From Rhizobacter sp964253025 (GTDB lineage: Bacteria > Pseudomonadota > Gammaproteobacteria > Burkholderiales > Burkholderiaceae_C), in contig NZ_CAXUQC020000001.1 of NCBI RefSeq assembly GCF_964253025.1, positions 3,286,001 through 3,350,000 of the forward strand: 64,000 nucleotides of DNA, read 5' to 3'. Position numbers and translations under genes: made by a program. This document shows, piece by piece, positions 34,761-43,762 of the stretch. The stretch's first letter is position 1. Each line of letters starts with the position of its first letter. Below the pieces are notes generated by a model that saw only the letters and a list, made by a program, of their open reading frames with translations, had not been told where the DNA came from and did no database searches.

Positions 34761-35153
34761 TCAGCGGGCACAGCGATAACTGCGTGCCACCGACGAGGCC
34801 GGGGCGTACGGGAAGTTGGCGTCGCCCCAGACGAGGTGCGTCGCGCCATCCCGGCGCGCCTTGGCGAGCAATTCCGCCCGGGTTCGGGCGATGCTGGCTT
34901 CGTTCGACTCGCCGAGCCGGGGTCCGAGGCTGCCCAGGTTGCCGAGCAGGCTGCAGCCCCTGACCTCCGTCGCCGACGACACCCGCACCGGCGGCGTTTC
35001 CGGCACGGGCACTGGCACCGGCGCCGGCGGCGGGGGAGCAGGAGCCGCAGGGGTGGGGGTGGGCGGGGACGGGTGACGACGCGGCGCGGGCGACTCACAA
35101 CCGGCCAGCACGACCAGCGCCACCAGCAGTGCGACGCACCCACGCCATCCCAC
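34761..35153 (-). CDS. Proline-rich lipoprotein, DUF4156-like
   Basis: A 130-residue lipoprotein. The signal segment GWRGCVALLVALVVLAGCES contains an LAGC lipobox, followed by a Pro/Thr-rich linker of about 30 residues (TPTPAAPAPPPPAPVPVP). The C-terminal domain has VRGCSLLGNLGSLGPRLGES, ARTRAELLAKARRDGATHLV and WGDANFPYAPASS. This resembles short lipoproteins of the DUF4156 type (GATHxV motif). The GTG at 35153 is chosen because it gives a clean signal peptide; an upstream ATG at 35264 would put 37 non-hydrophobic residues before it. No convincing ribosome-binding site is visible for either. The function is unknown; it is probably anchored in the outer membrane. Confidence 0.65.
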   Translation of the reverse strand: MGWRGCVALLVALVVLAGCESPAPRRHPSPPTPTPAAPAPPPPAPVPVPVPETPPVRVSSATEVRGCSLLGNLGSLGPRLGESNEASIARTRAELLAKARRDGATHLVWGDANFPYAPASSVARSYRCAR

Positions 35154-35522
35154 GTGAGGCGGTGCTGCGCAGGGAAGGAGTGAGGAGGAAGGAAGTGCCG
35201 GCACGGTGGCGCCAGACACGGCCGGGGAGTGCGGCAGGGCGAAGGAAATGAGACCGGAGACCATGACGTCGAGCCCGAGGAATGGCCTCCACCTTATCGG
35301 TCGCTGCGCCAAGGCGACGTCATCCCGCTTCTTGTCCCCTTGTAGGCCGATGCCTTCACCACGCCGCCGTCGGCGCTCATCGCGCCTTCCGGGGCACCGG
35401 TCTGTCATCACGGGGACAGGTCCGTGGCGGTTTTTTCTCGGTGTCTGCCCCCATGCGATTTTCTGCACAGCCGTCCAGAATTCATCGGCCCGCGAATCGC
35501 GGTTCCCACAACGGAGACAACC
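35154..35522. other. Intergenic region before the carboxylesterase gene
   Basis: About 370 bp with no convincing gene. It contains a perfect 13-bp palindrome, CCGCGAATCGCGG (35490-35502), 20 bp before the esterase ATG, which could be an operator or a leader hairpin. The only codon frame through it is the N-terminal extension of the lipoprotein frame on the minus strand, which looks non-coding. Promoters for the divergent lipoprotein and esterase genes must lie here, but I cannot assign -10 or -35 boxes with confidence. Confidence 0.5.
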
Positions 35523-37214
<1,692 letters not shown>

Positions 37215-37220
37215 CGCCCT

Positions 37221-37249
37221 GTCGGGGCCACCGTGCAGGCGGCCCCGAC
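37221..37249. terminator. Hairpin after the carboxylesterase gene
   Basis: Perfect 9-bp arms GTCGGGGCC (37221-37229) and GGCCCCGAC (37241-37249) with an 11-nt loop, starting 7 bp after the esterase stop codon. There is no T-run after it, so it may be a factor-assisted terminator or an mRNA 3'-end stabiliser. Confidence 0.45.
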
Positions 37250-37501
37250 CAGACCTCTCCGAGCAACCGGCGCCGCGAGCCCGGTTGCCAAGGGAAGGAC
37301 GAGACGCTCCGAGCGCCGCGGTTTCGACCGGCGTCCACCAGGCTACGAAGCCGGACGTCCAAACGGGCACCTGCCTGAGCGCGGATTGATCCCAGTCAGC
37401 GGAAGACGCCGTCATGGGAGTCACCATGGGGCAGCGGTCCAGAGCCGCACCCCATCTCCCCATGCGCCAGGAGTTCGCCATCTCTCGTCATGCCCGCCCT
37501 T

Positions 37502-37680
37502 GCTGGCCGATGCCGGCGCCACGCAATCCGCATCCAGGTGGTGTGTCAAGCGCTGTAGAGCGGCCAATGCGAGCGTGCCAGCCCTTGCCCGGGCTGTCGG
37601 CAGCTCACCGGATCTCACATCAGCACCGCGTCCCCAAGGGGAAACCGCGTTGCGGCCCTGCATATCCTCCGGCAGCGCCT
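37502..37680 (+). pseudogene. Possible decayed ArsR-family regulator
   Basis: Translating all three forward frames gives pieces resembling an ArsR winged helix, but no single frame is intact. One frame has LLADAGATQ and then PALARAVGSSPD, resembling the typical helix ELAxAxGxSQP. A second frame directly afterwards has LSAAHRISHQHRVPKG, similar to the recognition helix SxPxISHHLRVLK. A third frame has HAIRIQVVCQAL, comparable to the helix DATRLRILxxL. The order agrees with ArsR, and the position upstream of arsA would make sense. At least two frameshifts and in-frame stops would be needed. Short motif likeness can arise by chance, so this is a tentative call. Confidence 0.3.
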
Positions 37681-37801
37681 CCATGGCAGGCGGCGGCACG
37701 GCTGCCCAAGGCCGACGACTTTGAAAGACCGCCCCAAGTCCACCCCGGCACTTGCTCCCGCGACGCGTGACCGCTGACGCACACCCCAACAGGCTTCCAA
37801 C

Positions 37802-39604
37802 ATGACCGACGCCAGCGCTGCCCCGCTCTCTCTGCTCCACCTGCCGCCTCGATTTCTCTTCTTCACCGGCAAGGGCGGGGTGGGCAAGACCTCGCTCGCC
37901 TGCGCCTGCGCCCTGGCTCTGGCAGACGCCGGTCGCCACGTGCTGCTGGTAAGCACAGACCCCGCGTCCAACCTGGACGAAATGTTGGGCGTTCCGTTGT
38001 CGGGTCAGCCGACGCCCGTCCCCGGGGCGCCCGGGCTGGCGGCCATGAACATCGATCCGGAGGTCGCCGCCGACGGCTACCGTGCGCGCGTGATCGCCCA
38101 GATGCCGGAAGCCAGCTCGGACGTAGAGCGCGGAACGGTGCGCGAGCAGTTGTCCGGCGCCTGCACCACGGAGATCGCGGCCTTCGATGAGTTCATCGGG
38201 CTGCTGGCCGGCGACCTGCCCGACCACGACCACGTCATCTTCGATACCGCTCCCACCGGCCACACCTTGCGGCTGCTCAGCCTGCCCAAGGCATGGACGG
38301 GGTTTCTGGAAGGGAACGACCGCGGTGCGTCCTGCCTCGGCCCCCATTCCGGACTCAAGATGCAGGAGCAGCGCTTTCGTGCTGGCCTGCAGGCGCTCGC
38401 CGATCCCGTGCAGACGGCCATCGTCCTCGTCACGCGCGCAGACGCGGCGGCGCTGCGTGAAGCCGCGCGCACGCACGGTGAGCTGCTGGCGCTCGGCCTG
38501 CAGAACCAGCGGCTGGTGGTCAATGCCTGGTTCCAGGCCACGTCGCCGGACGATGCCGTGGCCGCCGCCCTGCAGCGGCTCGGCGAGGACGCACTCCGCG
38601 CCCTGCCCGCTTCGTTGGCACGCTTGCCCCAGGACCGCGTGCCACTCCGATCCTTCGACATGGTCAGCCTGACCGCGCTGCGCGCCTTGCTCGACCCGAA
38701 GGTGACGCCGCCGGCCGCGCCGCCCCTGCAGACGGCTCCTGCTCCCGAGTTGCCCTCACTGCACGCATTGGTCGATGAGCTCGCGCGCGAGGAACGGGGC
38801 CTGATCATGGTCATGGGCAAGGGCGGCGTCGGCAAGACGACCGTCGCCGCCGCGCTGGCGGTCGCCCTCGCCGGACGGGGCAAGAGCGTGCACCTGTCCA
38901 CCACCGATCCGGCGGCCCACCTCGCCTCGACGCTCGAAGGCGGTGTGCCGGGCATGCAGGTCGACCGCATCGACCCGGCGATCGAGACGCAGCACTACAT
39001 CGATCGAATCATGGCCAGCCGCGGCCGGGACCTCGACGAAGCCGGCCGCGCCCTCCTGCTGGAAGACCTGCGCTCGCCCTGCACCGAGGAGGTCGCCGTG
39101 TTCCACGCCTTCTCCCGCATCGTCAGCGAGGCGCGCAGCGCCTTCGTCGTGCTCGACACCGCGCCCACCGGCCACACGCTGCTGCTGATGGACGCGACCG
39201 GCGCCTACCACCGCCAGATGACGCGCGAGTTCGAGGGCACGGCGTCCGCGCGCGTCATCACGCCGCTGATGCGGCTGCAGGATCCGACGTACACCCGCAT
39301 CGTCATCGTCACCCTGCCCGAAGTGACGCCAGTCTCCGAGGCCGCCGGCCTGCAAGAGGACCTGCGCCGCGCACGCATCGAACCCTTCGCCTGGGTCGTG
39401 AACCGCAGCCTGACTGCGTCGGGCACGCGGGACCCGCTGCTGGCCACACGCATCGCCGGCGAAGCCGCACAGATCGCCCGTGTGACCGGCGGGCTGGCTC
39501 GGCGGACCTATGTGCTGCCCTGGCAGGCCGAGCCACCGGTCGGCGTCGCCGCGCTGTGCAGGATCACCGACACGTGCCTTCCCGCGGCGCCACAGGCACG
39601 CTGA
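37802..39604 (+). CDS. arsA: Arsenical pump-driving ATPase ArsA (double-domain)
   Basis: A 600-residue ATPase made of two homologous halves, each with a Walker A loop: FTGKGGVGKTSLACA (about residue 22) and VMGKGGVGKTTVAAAL (about 340). The three metalloid-binding cysteines known from E. coli ArsA all have counterparts: C121 in LSGACTTEIAAFDEF, C178 in RGASCLGPHSGLKMQ and C427 in LRSPCTEEVAVFHAF. The signal segments DTAPTGHTLRLL and DTAPTGHTLLLM couple metalloid and nucleotide sites. It drives the ArsB arsenite pump in classic operons. Here there is no arsB, arsD or intact arsR beside it. The start ATG at 37802 lacks a strong ribosome-binding site. Either its partners are elsewhere, or it has a TRC40-like or other role. 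Confidence 0.9.
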   Translation: MTDASAAPLSLLHLPPRFLFFTGKGGVGKTSLACACALALADAGRHVLLVSTDPASNLDEMLGVPLSGQPTPVPGAPGLAAMNIDPEVAADGYRARVIAQMPEASSDVERGTVREQLSGACTTEIAAFDEFIGLLAGDLPDHDHVIFDTAPTGHTLRLLSLPKAWTGFLEGNDRGASCLGPHSGLKMQEQRFRAGLQALADPVQTAIVLVTRADAAALREAARTHGELLALGLQNQRLVVNAWFQATSPDDAVAAALQRLGEDALRALPASLARLPQDRVPLRSFDMVSLTALRALLDPKVTPPAAPPLQTAPAPELPSLHALVDELAREERGLIMVMGKGGVGKTTVAAALAVALAGRGKSVHLSTTDPAAHLASTLEGGVPGMQVDRIDPAIETQHYIDRIMASRGRDLDEAGRALLLEDLRSPCTEEVAVFHAFSRIVSEARSAFVVLDTAPTGHTLLLMDATGAYHRQMTREFEGTASARVITPLMRLQDPTYTRIVIVTLPEVTPVSEAAGLQEDLRRARIEPFAWVVNRSLTASGTRDPLLATRIAGEAAQIARVTGGLARRTYVLPWQAEPPVGVAALCRITDTCLPAAPQAR

Positions 39605-40023
39605 ACCGTCGCGGCGGAGAGCCGTTGCTTGTCCGACAAGCTGCTCAAGCCCGGCGCCCTGGAAGGCGGCCGATCGCGCCTGAAGGGCGCCACGCCGGCT
39701 CCGTGTGACCTTGCGTGGCAGCACCTGCTTCGCCCGCTCCCGCCGGTGAACGACTCAGCTTCGCCGCTTCCACCAAAGTCACGGACCGCTCGCCGTGAAG
39801 CCCTTCAGAACGAGGCCTCGAGCCATGGGCCAGCCCGTCCCCAGGAATGGGCACGGTGCCGGGTGTTCCTTCACCGCCTGACGGCGCGCTCAAGCACGTG
39901 AGGCCAGAACCTGCTCCACGCGCTCCTGGCTCCATCCTCTCAGAGCGCTGAGTCTGCTCGGGACCTGCGGTCGTTCACTGCGCTGGCGCCTTAAGTCGTC
40001 GAACGGGGGCCCAAGTGGTAGTT
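39605..40023. other. Non-coding region between arsA and the Bug binding protein gene
   Basis: 419 bp separating convergent genes, with no convincing gene on either strand. A CTCAGAGCGCTGAG palindrome lies near 39937-39950 and could be part of a bidirectional end structure. GC content falls toward the right end, where the lower-GC block begins. One minus-strand fragment ending ALRGWSQERVEQVLASRA has no start and no recognisable family. Confidence 0.45.
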
Positions 40024-40989
40024 TCAATCGAGACTGATCCTCGCTGCCGCGACGATGTCCTTGTAGAGGGCTGCTTGAGGCTTGATGAAGGCTCGCATCT
40101 CCTGGCCCTTCATCGGGGCAGTACTGATGCCAGACTCTTGAAGCTTGGTCTTGACCTCCGCCTGTTCCAGGGCTTCCAGTAGCGCCTTCTCGTAAGTGGC
40201 GATCGTGGCAGCCGGTGTCCCGGCCTTGACGAACAGGCCCTGCCAAAGAGGCAGCGCGACGCCGGTGAACCCCTCTTCCTCGCCGATCCTCCTGACGTTG
40301 GGCAACAGCGGAACTCGAGCGTCGTCTGACACCGAGAGCGCTTTGATCTTCTTGTTCTTCAGGAAGGGCATCGCGGTCGAGAGGACCAGGATCGCGCTGT
40401 CGACCTGACTTCCCACCAGGTCATTGACGATCTGCGCGCCGCCTCGGTACGGGATGTGCAGCATCGGCACTTTGGTCTTGGTCGTGATGAGGGACCCGTA
40501 GAAGTGCTGCATCGTCCCGATTCCAGGCGTCGCATAGCTCATGTCGCGGTTCGCCTTGCGAAGGCCACTCACGAGCTCGGAGAGCGTGTTGTACGGAGAC
40601 GAGGCCGGAACGGCGAAGATCATGGGGACGGTGGTGAGCCGACCGACCGGAGCGAAGTCGCGGTCCCAGTCGTGCTTCACTTTCGGGTTGACCATGGGAA
40701 CGACGACAGTGTCCGTCCCGCCCATGTAAAGGATGCTGCCGTCGGCCGGCCCATTGAGAGTCTTCTGGATGGCAAGCACGCCGCTCGCGCCGACGACGTT
40801 TTCGATGATGACTTGGCGGTCGAGGCGCTTGCCCATCTCGGCGGCGACAACTCGGGCGATGAAGTCCGCGCTACCGCCTGCCGAGTAGCCCACGACCAAC
40901 GTGATTGGCTTGTCTGACTCTGCTTGGGCGCTGGCGCACAGCGCCGTCAAGAAAGCGCCGGCCAACAACGTCCTGATCTTGTGCTTCAT
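40024..40989 (-). CDS. Bug/TctC-family tripartite tricarboxylate transporter substrate-binding protein
   Basis: A 321-residue periplasmic binding protein with a signal peptide (MKHKIRTLLAGAFLTALCAS, cleavage after AQA at about 23). The mature protein has ITLVVGYSAGGSADFIARVV, which carries the Bug-family phosphate-loop-like SAGGSAD, then GASGVLAIQKTLNGPADG, LHIPYRGGAQIVNDLVGSQV (the conserved PYRGGAQ) and a C-terminal GTPAATIATYEKALLEALEQ. Bug proteins bind carboxylates or aromatic acids for TctAB-type transporters. No tctA or tctB gene follows, as is common for these abundant Burkholderiales proteins. GAGG lies 6 nt before the ATG. It is 34 bp downstream of the porin gene, so one operon. The ligand is unknown but may be the substrate of the divergent lyase. 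Confidence 0.9.
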   Translation of the reverse strand: MKHKIRTLLAGAFLTALCASAQAESDKPITLVVGYSAGGSADFIARVVAAEMGKRLDRQVIIENVVGASGVLAIQKTLNGPADGSILYMGGTDTVVVPMVNPKVKHDWDRDFAPVGRLTTVPMIFAVPASSPYNTLSELVSGLRKANRDMSYATPGIGTMQHFYGSLITTKTKVPMLHIPYRGGAQIVNDLVGSQVDSAILVLSTAMPFLKNKKIKALSVSDDARVPLLPNVRRIGEEEGFTGVALPLWQGLFVKAGTPAATIATYEKALLEALEQAEVKTKLQESGISTAPMKGQEMRAFIKPQAALYKDIVAAARISLD

Positions 40990-41023
40990 ACGTATCCTCG
41001 GTTGTGGAGAGAAGGGCTTGCAA

Positions 41024-42043
41024 TCAGAAGGTGTGCTTCATGCCGAAGTCGAACGCCGTGAGCCGCGTCTGCGCCACCTGCTTGGCCGAGCCGACGTTGC
41101 CGTAGATGAGCGTGCGCTTGCTGAGGTCATACTGCGCGCCGCCCGACATGAACCTCGAGTCGCTGCCATTGGCCGGCCGCAGTTCAGCAAACGAACCGTA
41201 GACGCGGCCGAACCCCGTCGGAACCAGCGCGGAAAAGGTGAGCGATTTGGCCGCGCCGTTCACCCCGCCCTTGACCGTCGTGAAGCTGGCAGAGGGACGG
41301 ACGAAACCCAGGTCGTAGGTCGCACCCACGAGCGCCATGTTGGTGTCGCCATCGAGCCCGTCATAGGCCAGACCGCCCCAGAGCTTGCCCAGCTTGACCT
41401 GGACGTTGGCAGCTTCACTGCGCTTGCGCCTGCCTTCGCCGAGACCCGTCGATGCTTCGAAGGTAACTGGACCGAGCTGCGGGGACTTGTACCCGACGCT
41501 GTTCGCCCAGCGGATGTTCGAGGCTTCCACGCTGGTCGCCACCGGCGTGTAGTTGGCATAGGTGTAAGCAGCGCCAGTCTGGCTCACGTAGCTCCATGCC
41601 GTCGGGTCGACATTCAGTGCAACCCAGTACGCCGGAGAATATTCCCGGCCCGCATAGACCTCGCCCAGCGATTTGCTTCCGAGTGCGACGACCGAGCGAC
41701 CCAGCCAGAAGACATTGGCGTTGCTCGACGTCCCGGTGTCCATGGCGAAACGATGTTCGATCTGGAAGCGGGCGTATTTGCCGTCTCCAAGGTCTTCGCT
41801 CGCGCGGAACCCGATCCGGGAAGTGTTGCCGGCCTTCACGACCCAGTCGTCCGCGGGGCCGGCGCCATTCAATCGCGAGCCAGGCGTCGTGCCGTCGTTC
41901 GACTTGGCGATGCCCATGTCAACGATGCCGTAGATCGTCAGCGCGCCTTGTTGCGCCCAGGAAGGTGCAGCAACGGCGGCGAGGCAACCGAAGGCGACGG
42001 TTGCAGATTGATGCCGGCTGGCACGAATGAAAGTGGTGAGCAC
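41024..42043 (-). CDS. Gram-negative general porin
   Basis: A 339-residue trimeric-type outer-membrane porin. The GTG at 42043 is chosen because CGGAGA lies about 6 nt upstream and gives a compact signal (FIRASRHQSATVAFGCLAAV, cleavage after PSWA at about 30). The mature protein begins QQGALTIYGIVDMGIAKSND and has SRIGFRASEDLGDGKYARFQ, typical of the betaproteobacterial porin group. It ends DFGMKHTF, with the terminal Phe required for outer-membrane insertion. An upstream ATG at 42130 would add residues ahead of the signal. It is divergent from the lyase gene (192 bp), with the binding protein gene next. It likely lets the catabolic substrate through the outer membrane. Confidence 0.9.
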   Translation of the reverse strand: MLTTFIRASRHQSATVAFGCLAAVAAPSWAQQGALTIYGIVDMGIAKSNDGTTPGSRLNGAGPADDWVVKAGNTSRIGFRASEDLGDGKYARFQIEHRFAMDTGTSSNANVFWLGRSVVALGSKSLGEVYAGREYSPAYWVALNVDPTAWSYVSQTGAAYTYANYTPVATSVEASNIRWANSVGYKSPQLGPVTFEASTGLGEGRRKRSEAANVQVKLGKLWGGLAYDGLDGDTNMALVGATYDLGFVRPSASFTTVKGGVNGAAKSLTFSALVPTGFGRVYGSFAELRPANGSDSRFMSGGAQYDLSKRTLIYGNVGSAKQVAQTRLTAFDFGMKHTF

Positions 42044-42065
42044 TTGGTTCTCCGAAGCTAGACGT

Positions 42066-42217
42066 GTACTGCGTATTGCATGGTGCGTACGCAGTGTACG
42101 CCATGCGTTTGGCAGGCGCGACACATACAACGGCGGTATTTTCCCTAGGAATCACGGTTTCACTGAGCACCAGTGCGTCGACCGAAAACTGCACGAGTAC
42201 AATACACTTCGTACATT
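42066..42217. promoter_or_regulatory. Candidate operator region between the porin and lyase genes
   Basis: This divergent promoter region has GTAC at 42066, 42087, 42096, 42197 and 42211. ACTGCGT (42068-42074) and ACGCAGT (42089-42095) form a perfect 7-bp inverted repeat with centres 21 bp apart, that is two helical turns. GTACAAT (42197-42203) and GTACATT (42211-42217) form a near-direct repeat upstream of the lyase ribosome-binding site. The region is clearly AT-richer than its surroundings. A GntR-LacI-type regulator gene lies 1.5 kb away and is the natural candidate to bind here. Confidence 0.4.
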
Positions 42218-42235
42218 CAAGAACTGGAGTATGGA

Positions 42236-43603
42236 ATGCGTGTAGGCATGTTCGAGTCGTTCATCACCCAGCATTGGTTCTCGGCGCAAGCCAAGGCCAT
42301 CTGGAGCGACGAGGCAACACTTCAGGCGTGGCTGGATGTGGAGGCAGCACTTGCCCAAGCGCAAGCGCATCTGGGGATCATTCCCTCGGAGGCCGCCGCT
42401 GTGATCGGGAAGATGGCCCACGTTCGACATTTCGACTGCGCGCAGCTATCGCAGGACATCGCGTTCGCGCAGCACCCCCTGGTGCCGGTCCTTCGACGCT
42501 TGGAGCAACTTTGCGGGGAGCCGGCCGCGGGCTACATCCACTGGGGAGCGACCACGCAGAACATCTTCGACACCGCGAGCGCGGTGCAGATGCATCGATC
42601 CCATGCATTGACCATGGGAGGCCTGTCGGCGGGCATGGTGGCGCTTGAGAAGCTCGCCCTGGAACACAAGGACGCCCCGATGGCGGGTCGAACCCACGGA
42701 CAGCATGCGCTGCCAATGACGTTCGGCTTCAAGGTCGCTGCGTGGCTCGATGAGCTGGGGCGCGCGAAGGACCGTCTCCATGGGCGGCTGAATGAATCGT
42801 TCACCGCCAGCATGGGCGGCGCCATCGGCACATTTGCCGCTGTCGGCAGCATCGGGCCGGCTGTCGAGGCAGCCGTTGCCACCCAGTTGGGCCTCACGCC
42901 CCCGACCGGGCTGCCCATCCGAAGCGCATACGACCGAGTCAGTGACTACGTGTCTGCACTTGCGATGCTGGCGGCAACCCTCCAGAAGATTGCTCAAGAC
43001 ATCGTGTTCATGCAACGGACAGAGATCGGTGAAGTCGCCGAAGCGTTTCACATGGGCAAGGTCGGGAGTTCCACCATGGCGCAGAAGCGCAACCCGTCGA
43101 CCGCGCTGTTGCTGATCAGTCTGGCGCGCATGCTTCGCTCCCGTGGACCCGTTGCCCTCGAGGCCATGGTTCGAATGGATGAGGGCGACTCTTCATCGAC
43201 GAACGTCACCGACATCCTTCTCCCGGAGATCGGCATCCTTGCTGCGTCTGTGTGCGAAACCTTCGCAAGCTTGGCGCAAGGACTGGTTGTGTTTCCGGAC
43301 AAGATGCACCAGAACCTGGAACTCACCAACGGATTGATCGCATCAGAGTCCGCCATGATGCAGCTCACTCAATTGATGGGCCGCCACCAGGCGCATCATC
43401 TTCTGTATGAGGCCGCCCAAAGGGCGCAAAGTTCTGGCATGCCTTTCATTGAGGCCATCCTCTCCCATCCACACTTCACCACACACAGCATCCCCGCAGG
43501 TCTGGCGGAGTCGCTCGTGCCCACCAAGTACGTCGGCTCGTCGGCCGAGTTGACGATCACGACGGTGGAAAGAGTCCGCGCCGGGGGCCAATCGCCAGGA
43601 TGA
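42236..43603 (+). CDS. PcaB/adenylosuccinate-lyase-family lyase
   Basis: A 455-residue member of the fumarase/aspartase superfamily. Signature segments in order are LQAWLDVEAALAQAQAHLGI, YIHWGATTQNIFDTASAVQM (with HWGATTQD-like), MAGRTHGQHALPMTFGFKVA, the flexible catalytic loop GSSTMAQKRNPSTALLLISL and MDEGDSSSTNVTDILLPEI. The loop serine expected as general base is in VGSSTMAQKRNP. The closest characterised groups by appearance are 3-carboxy-cis,cis-muconate cycloisomerase (PcaB) and adenylosuccinate lyase; C-N lyases such as EDDS lyase are also possible. The ATG at 42236 has GGAG 6 nt upstream. No protocatechuate or purine genes are adjacent, so a catabolic reaction on an unusual acid is likely, in the cytoplasm. 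Confidence 0.85.
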   Translation: MRVGMFESFITQHWFSAQAKAIWSDEATLQAWLDVEAALAQAQAHLGIIPSEAAAVIGKMAHVRHFDCAQLSQDIAFAQHPLVPVLRRLEQLCGEPAAGYIHWGATTQNIFDTASAVQMHRSHALTMGGLSAGMVALEKLALEHKDAPMAGRTHGQHALPMTFGFKVAAWLDELGRAKDRLHGRLNESFTASMGGAIGTFAAVGSIGPAVEAAVATQLGLTPPTGLPIRSAYDRVSDYVSALAMLAATLQKIAQDIVFMQRTEIGEVAEAFHMGKVGSSTMAQKRNPSTALLLISLARMLRSRGPVALEAMVRMDEGDSSSTNVTDILLPEIGILAASVCETFASLAQGLVVFPDKMHQNLELTNGLIASESAMMQLTQLMGRHQAHHLLYEAAQRAQSSGMPFIEAILSHPHFTTHSIPAGLAESLVPTKYVGSSAELTITTVERVRAGGQSPG

Positions 43604-43716
43604 GGCATACGCACCGCAACACGGATGGCCGCCATCCCGGCCGCAGCCATGCTGCCTTGGCGGCACGGAAGCGAACGATCCACGGGATCCGCCGAAGGGG
43701 GCGCGTTCACGCGTAT

Positions 43717-43734
43717 GGCGGTATGCCTACCGCC
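43717..43734. terminator. Hairpin between convergent lyase and regulator genes
   Basis: GGCGGTA (43717-43723) and TACCGCC (43728-43734) form a perfect 7-bp stem with the 4-nt loop TGCC. It lies in the 159-bp gap between two convergent genes, where a bidirectional terminator would be expected, but no T-run follows on either strand. Confidence 0.4.
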
Positions 43735-43762
43735 GCCCCTGGCTTGAATGGGGAACGAAACG

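Larger units (their letters stand above)
37215..37801. other. Long non-coding region between the esterase and arsA genes
   Basis: 587 bp without an intact gene. Near its left end is a hairpin (37221-37249), and the section around 37500-37680 may hold a decayed ArsR-type reading frame (listed separately). The remaining sequence is GC-rich but gives only short, low-complexity Arg/Pro/Ala translations on both strands. The promoter of arsA should be in the last 100 bp, but no clear sigma-70 boxes are seen. Confidence 0.5.

Noticed and set aside
37233..37770. Two plus-strand open frames of 118-163 codons in the arsA upstream gap.
   Set aside because: They are Arg/Pro/Ala-rich, lack ribosome-binding sites and show no intact domain. 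Only the ArsR-like fragments were kept, as a tentative pseudogene.
39890..40246. Minus-strand fragment ending ALRGWSQERVEQVLASRA, considered as a transposase remnant.
   Set aside because: It is out of frame with the binding-protein gene, has no start codon with a ribosome-binding site, and I cannot match it to a transposase family.
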